From Isoetes taiwanensis (lineage: Eukaryota; Streptophyta; Lycopodiopsida; Isoetales; Isoetaceae), in the NCBI GenBank assembly GCA_021234155.1, contig JAJEKV010000086.1:3953461-4017460 (forward strand): 64,000 nt of DNA. The letters run 5' to 3'. Positions 60,160 through 64,000 of this stretch are shown piece after piece. Both the position numbers and the translations under genes were made by a program. Below the pieces are notes generated by a model that had not been told where the DNA came from, made no database searches, and saw nothing but the letters and a program-made list of their open reading frames with translations. Within the stretch, counting starts at the first letter, position 1; each line of letters starts with the position of its first letter.

Positions 60160-61147
60160 TATCCTTCTATCTATCTCGACTTGCATGCTACAAAAGCTAG
60201 TAGGATTGTAGATGCTCCTAGCTAGAATCCCATAGATCCCAATGTGGCATGTGCACAAGAGCCCACCCGGGTTGTGAATGCTATATTGTGATATGAGCAC
60301 CAAACAATGGACACCCACAAAAGTGGAGGTGGGGCCTTGCTTCGGCGTTGGCTATTGGGGCCCCTATAGTGTTCTAGGCTTATAGTCGGTCAACTGCGTT
60401 TGGGCGGTATGGTTCAGACACCCCCTGGGTCACAGGCGTTGACCCAAAAGGTTGTCCTGGGCTCGATGGGTGCGGGTGATCTCGACCTATGGATTTTGGG
60501 GGTTTAAGTCGGATATGGACTTGTGCTGCCACGATCTTCTAGCCACTCATTGAACCATTGTGCTCTGGGAAGGGACATCCCATTCTTGCCTCATCGGACA
60601 AGGGAGATATGACCTGGAGTAGTCTCATAGGGTGACTCCATGAGATTACATCTTCAGAAGGCTACAATCAGGCTACATCATGTTTCAACCTATCTGCAAA
60701 GTGTGCACAAAAGGGGCGGATGGAGCGGACTATCCTAGGCAATGTTCTACGTCAATCAACACCATTGTCATGATTATTTCTGTTGTTATTTGGAGACCAT
60801 GACCTTCAGTCGACCCCCTTTGAGTCTGAGCCCGAGGTAGCCCTCATTTATGATGCTTTTACATGTTATGTTGATATTATGTTGATGATCGTATTGATGT
60901 TGGATGGACCACACTTCGTGGTCGCATATTATTTGTATATATTATTGCTAGTACTAACATGTATATATGCTTTCACGGTATAGAATATCCCAGAGAAGGC
61001 ATGGGAGGAATGACACCTCCGTGTCCTTCGCTCGAACACTTGGCCATCACAAGTGGTCTGAGTCAGATAGAGGGTCTTTTTTAGTGATAGCATTACTGGG
61101 AAAGAGGATTTTCTATATTTATATGATGGAATAATCGCATAGGTTTG
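60160..61147 (+). mobile_element. LTR-like segment, plus orientation, unit 2
   Basis: Counterpart of 44,180-45,151; its terminal part (GGGGAGCGTCACAGG...) is deleted, joining GCATAGGTTTG directly to CATTACCAAAAAATG at about 61,147. It contains 18 bases (AGCCCGAGGTAGCCCTCA near 60,828) missing from unit 1. Confidence 0.55.
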
Positions 61148-62457
61148 CATTACCAAAAAATGTGTAGCATGACCCAATCATCGTGTTGTGCCTCAAATGA
61201 TTGTTGTTCAAAGTGGGCTTATGTTCTTTCCTTTCAAGCTACGTTTGTTAAATAGTCCAAAGTTTAGCTCTCATGTTTCACGAGGCCCTCTCTTTGCGCA
61301 ATGTCGTAAGTCTCACTAGCGAGGTTCCTCCCTTGGCTATTATCACTTTGCACCTCCCGCTCCTAGCTCTACTCCTCCTTGGTAGATGTCTCTTGCCACC
61401 CTGTGACTTCTTCTACCTCTATTCCAGCCATAGGTCCCACAACTAAGTTACTAGATCAACAAAGGCAAAGGCTGGATGAGATTTAAAGATCGCAAGAGGA
61501 AGTTGAAGAGTTTTGTGGGCAGTACATGGACATTGATCGTCGTGGCACCCATCCTCGGCCTAAACATCTACCTGCTCTTTGTCAACCTCAAATATTAGCT
61601 AAACATTATCATACTTCTGCATCTCAGCTCTCCTCACCACTTGCTTTTACGTAATTTCGCTCCTCTTATTGCATCACGGTCACTTTGCTCCACTCGATGG
61701 ATGATTTGGTCGAAGATAGGGATCAGCGTCGACGAAGACAAGATTTTCACTATAAAACAAAGTACAGAAAATGGAAACAATCAGCAAATAACTTCAAATT
61801 CCAGCCTTCACGGCAATGCTCTCCACCTAACCGGGCTCACACCAGCAAGAAATTGTTATCTTGCTTCCCAAAACGCATCCAGGTATTCAACTTCAATGAT
61901 CAAATTCAATCAATTCCGACTGAGGCAAGATAGCTAGCTTCGCTCAGAGCTCAACTGGAAATTCCTACCTCGAATGAGAGCAACAACTTTTTTATATAGG
62001 CGAAGAACCTTTTTCTGGATTTACCTTTGTTGGCTACAAATATCTTGTTTAAAAGACAGATAGACAGGAATATCAGAGATTCGACTTATAATATCATGGA
62101 TTTGCCCTTTTTGCAGGCCCAGATCGGCCTTTTCCCAAGATCCGAGAGCTATTTTTGCCTCTGATACAGTTTCGGCTGATTGATCTCGCATCCCGTTATC
62201 ATCCACGTTTTAGATATTTTAATCTTTAAGTTCCAATGGTTCATTGTTTTAATAGTTATCTACCTAACATGACCCTAACCATATTTTAAAACCATAGTTT
62301 AAAGCTTGAACCACCCTTGACTCATTAATTGCTAATATTTAACTCCGGATGCGTTGGACCTGAACCGCTCCCCCGAGCACCACCATATCAATTCCTCCCC
62401 TTCCCGGGATTGATCGTCCTCGATCAAGGAATTATATGGCAAATTTACCACAACCAA
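61148..62457 (+). other. Retroelement-like leader, unit 2; no intact frame
   Basis: Equivalent to 45,152-46,500, with several single-base differences that shift frames. No recognisable protein. Confidence 0.35.
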
Positions 62458-62633
62458 GTCCATGGTTGCAACCCTAGTTGAATACTCTAGAAATACCACA
62501 GTCAAATCCATGACTGCAACCCTAGTTGATTTCTCAACTAGAAATACCACAGTCAAATCCATGACTGCAACCCTAGTTGATTTCTCAACTAGAAATACCA
62601 CAGTCAAATCCATGACTGCAACCCTGATTGAGT
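62458..62633. repeat. 51-bp minisatellite, unit 2
   Basis: Same array as 46,513-46,690. The first monomer has lost 3 bases (AATACTCTAGAAATACC), so array length differs slightly between units while the minus frame stays open. Confidence 0.85.
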
Positions 62634-63042
62634 CCACAATCATAAATATTCAAGTCTAGCCCTTTGGCTAAAAATTTGATCCGGGCTTTAAAGCCAAAAA
62701 GTTTTCTTTATATACTTAAATAGTAAACAATGAAACCAACATCTATGCTGCAGACATAGTTATTGTTTCTTAAACTTAAAATTTAACCCTACCCTCCTTC
62801 ATGGAGTTATCACTTACCAACCTATTTCAAATAGGCAATTTGCAGTTTCCCCCTTTCCTTTTGCACTTCGTCGGCAAAAGTTACTTGTTTATTCGTTTTG
62901 GCGCTTCTCGGCCGATTGCTCTTCCACCTGAGTCATTTGAGCCGAAGGTCCACTAGAACGAGGATTTGATCTATACTCGGGTTCGCGCTCGATTCCCTCA
63001 CGTTCCTCCCGATTGCCCGATCATTCGGATCTCTTTTTGCGT

Positions 63043-64000
63043 TTAACCCGGGCGGTCTACCTTAAGATGTGGTCCTCCATGATAATAACACCCACTTTTC
63101 TTGAAGGAAGGTCTATCAGTCTGATTATCCCACTTCATTCTCTGGGCTTGTTCGTGATTATTACCCACACTTGCTCTAGCCCTTTTATTTCCCTTATCAG
63201 AATTCTTGCTATTGCTCGCTTTTTCAGTGCTTGTTTTGCCATTGCCTTTGTCCTCAGGGTATCCATTCCATATACTACAATTTATAAAATCAGGATTTAA
63301 CTTCCTTTCCGCAGATATAGCTTTCTTTGTTGCTTCTTCCAAAGTCTGAGGATCTATAAAACATAATTCTGCATACAAGGAATTTTTAAGTCCCGCTATA
63401 TATTTTCTTAGTAACTCCTTCTCTGTTAACCCATCCATTTGAGTGGACAAGTACTGGAATTTAGATGTGTACTGATAGACTGACTCATTGTCACATTGCT
63501 TGAATAGATCCCATTCCCGTTTGACTTCATTATGATAGTTAGCTGCCAGATTGTAACCTTCAAAAGCTTCTTTGAAGCTCTTCCATGTCAAAATCTTTGG
63601 ATCCATTCTTTTTCTTCCTTGCCACCAGATTCTTGCCATATCTGTCAAATATTTGTCCATTGCCTGCAGCTTCTATTCTGCTTTTCAGTAGCTTTTACTA
63701 GTTCAAAATAGCTTTCCCATGTAGAAAGAAATCCAAAGACAGTAGGCGGGTTTCTCTTTTCACCGGAAAAAGTAGGCATTCCTGCAACTTTCTCTAACCA
63801 TTTACAAGAATATTCTGGAGGCAAACTGGATGAATTATGTTGTGCATTCGTTTGCACAGAAGGCTCAGGTAGAAATTTATTAGCCAGACACAGGTATTCC
63901 AATTGTTTTTGACGATCTGCAGGATTGGTAGAAGGAGAAATGGCCATTTGATATGCTATGTAGCTGGCATTGCTAATAGCCTGGGTATATTGATGATCAG
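63043..64000 (-). pseudogene. Ty3/gypsy retrotransposon gag, frameshifted, runs off the window
   Basis: Two overlapping minus-strand frames, 63645-63947 and 63043-63660, make one gag when a one-base shift at about 63,665 is allowed. The first is open back to the window edge, with Met at 63947. The capsid-type region contains FLSTWESYFELVKA, WWQGRKRMDPKILTWKSFKE, and EFDLFKQ-like EWDLFKQCDNESVYQYTSKF, standard for Ty3/gypsy gag. A basic linker follows and then the nucleocapsid motif CYYHGGPHLKVDR, in which the second Cys is His and the last Cys is Arg. Unit 1 still has CYYC. Gag packages element RNA; this copy cannot make a normal product. Confidence 0.8.

Larger units (their letters stand above)
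47366..63314 (+). repeat. Tandem segmental duplication, unit 2 (15.95 kb)
   Basis: Second unit of the tandem pair. Relative to unit 1 it lacks 39,530-40,762 (joined at 58,040) and the LINE (empty site at 60,137), gains a MITE at 51,336-51,890, and has a scrambled stretch at about 52,780-54,300. It holds the intact Hog gene copy C. The gag that unit 1 lost at its right edge continues here past 63,314. Confidence 0.92.

Overview
This window is nuclear DNA of a land plant. The evidence is a complete 14-exon SCYL2 gene of plant type with short GT-AG introns, a cystatin-like gene carrying a near-match to the phytocystatin helix signature, an intronless plant-type GH81 beta-1,3-glucanase, and abundant plant retroelement debris (initiator-Met primer-binding sites, Ty3/gypsy gag, LINE, tRNA-derived SINEs, MITEs). 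The SCYL2 and Hog sequences look distant from flowering-plant proteins, which hints at a non-flowering lineage, but the sequence alone does not name the species.

Layout. 1-3.4 kb: LTR-retrotransposon debris with two primer-binding sites and SINE heads. 3.4-6.6 kb: an inverted copy of a segment seen again near 40-44 kb and 58-60 kb; it carries Hog-gene copy A (minus strand, broken). 6.6-11.2 kb: no gene recognised, but a perfect-looking hairpin at 8.2 kb. 11.25-11.97 kb: a secreted protein that reads as two cystatin-like domains, followed by a 478-bp tandem repeat and two cystatin exon relics. 13.76-15.82 kb: GH81 glucanase behind three tandem TATA boxes. 18.58-24.15 kb (minus): SCYL2, all 14 exons intact, 880 residues. 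24.5-25.4 kb: a long-TIR DNA element. 27.9-29.5 kb: an LTR.

From 28,906 to 63,314 the window is one large direct tandem duplication: unit 1 is 28,906-47,365 and unit 2 is 47,366-63,314, offset 18,460 bp, with only two bases of microhomology at the joint. Each unit holds a long ORF-poor decayed element, tandem SINEs, a chimeric pseudogene (spermidine-synthase/methyltransferase-like exons joined to SDR exons), a Hog gene (copy B in unit 1, broken; copy C in unit 2, intact), LTR-like sequence, a 51-bp minisatellite and a gypsy gag remnant. The units differ by a LINE insertion (unit 1 only), a MITE (unit 2 only), a 1.2-kb deletion and a scrambled stretch in unit 2.

The standout is the Hog family. 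Copy C (58,585-59,779, five exons, 310 residues) has a signal peptide, an extensin-like SPPPPP tract, and then immediately a Hedgehog-type Hint domain starting Cys-Phe-Pro-Gly-Asp, with the T-x-x-H motif and a hydrophobic C-terminal region resembling the sterol-recognition part of animal Hog domains. The predicted chemistry is self-cleavage that releases a short proline-rich wall peptide, possibly carrying an adduct. The Asp that activates cholesterol in animal Hedgehog is His in all three copies, so the nucleophile is an open question. The three ordinary genes (cystatin-like, GH81, SCYL2) have no evident functional link to it.
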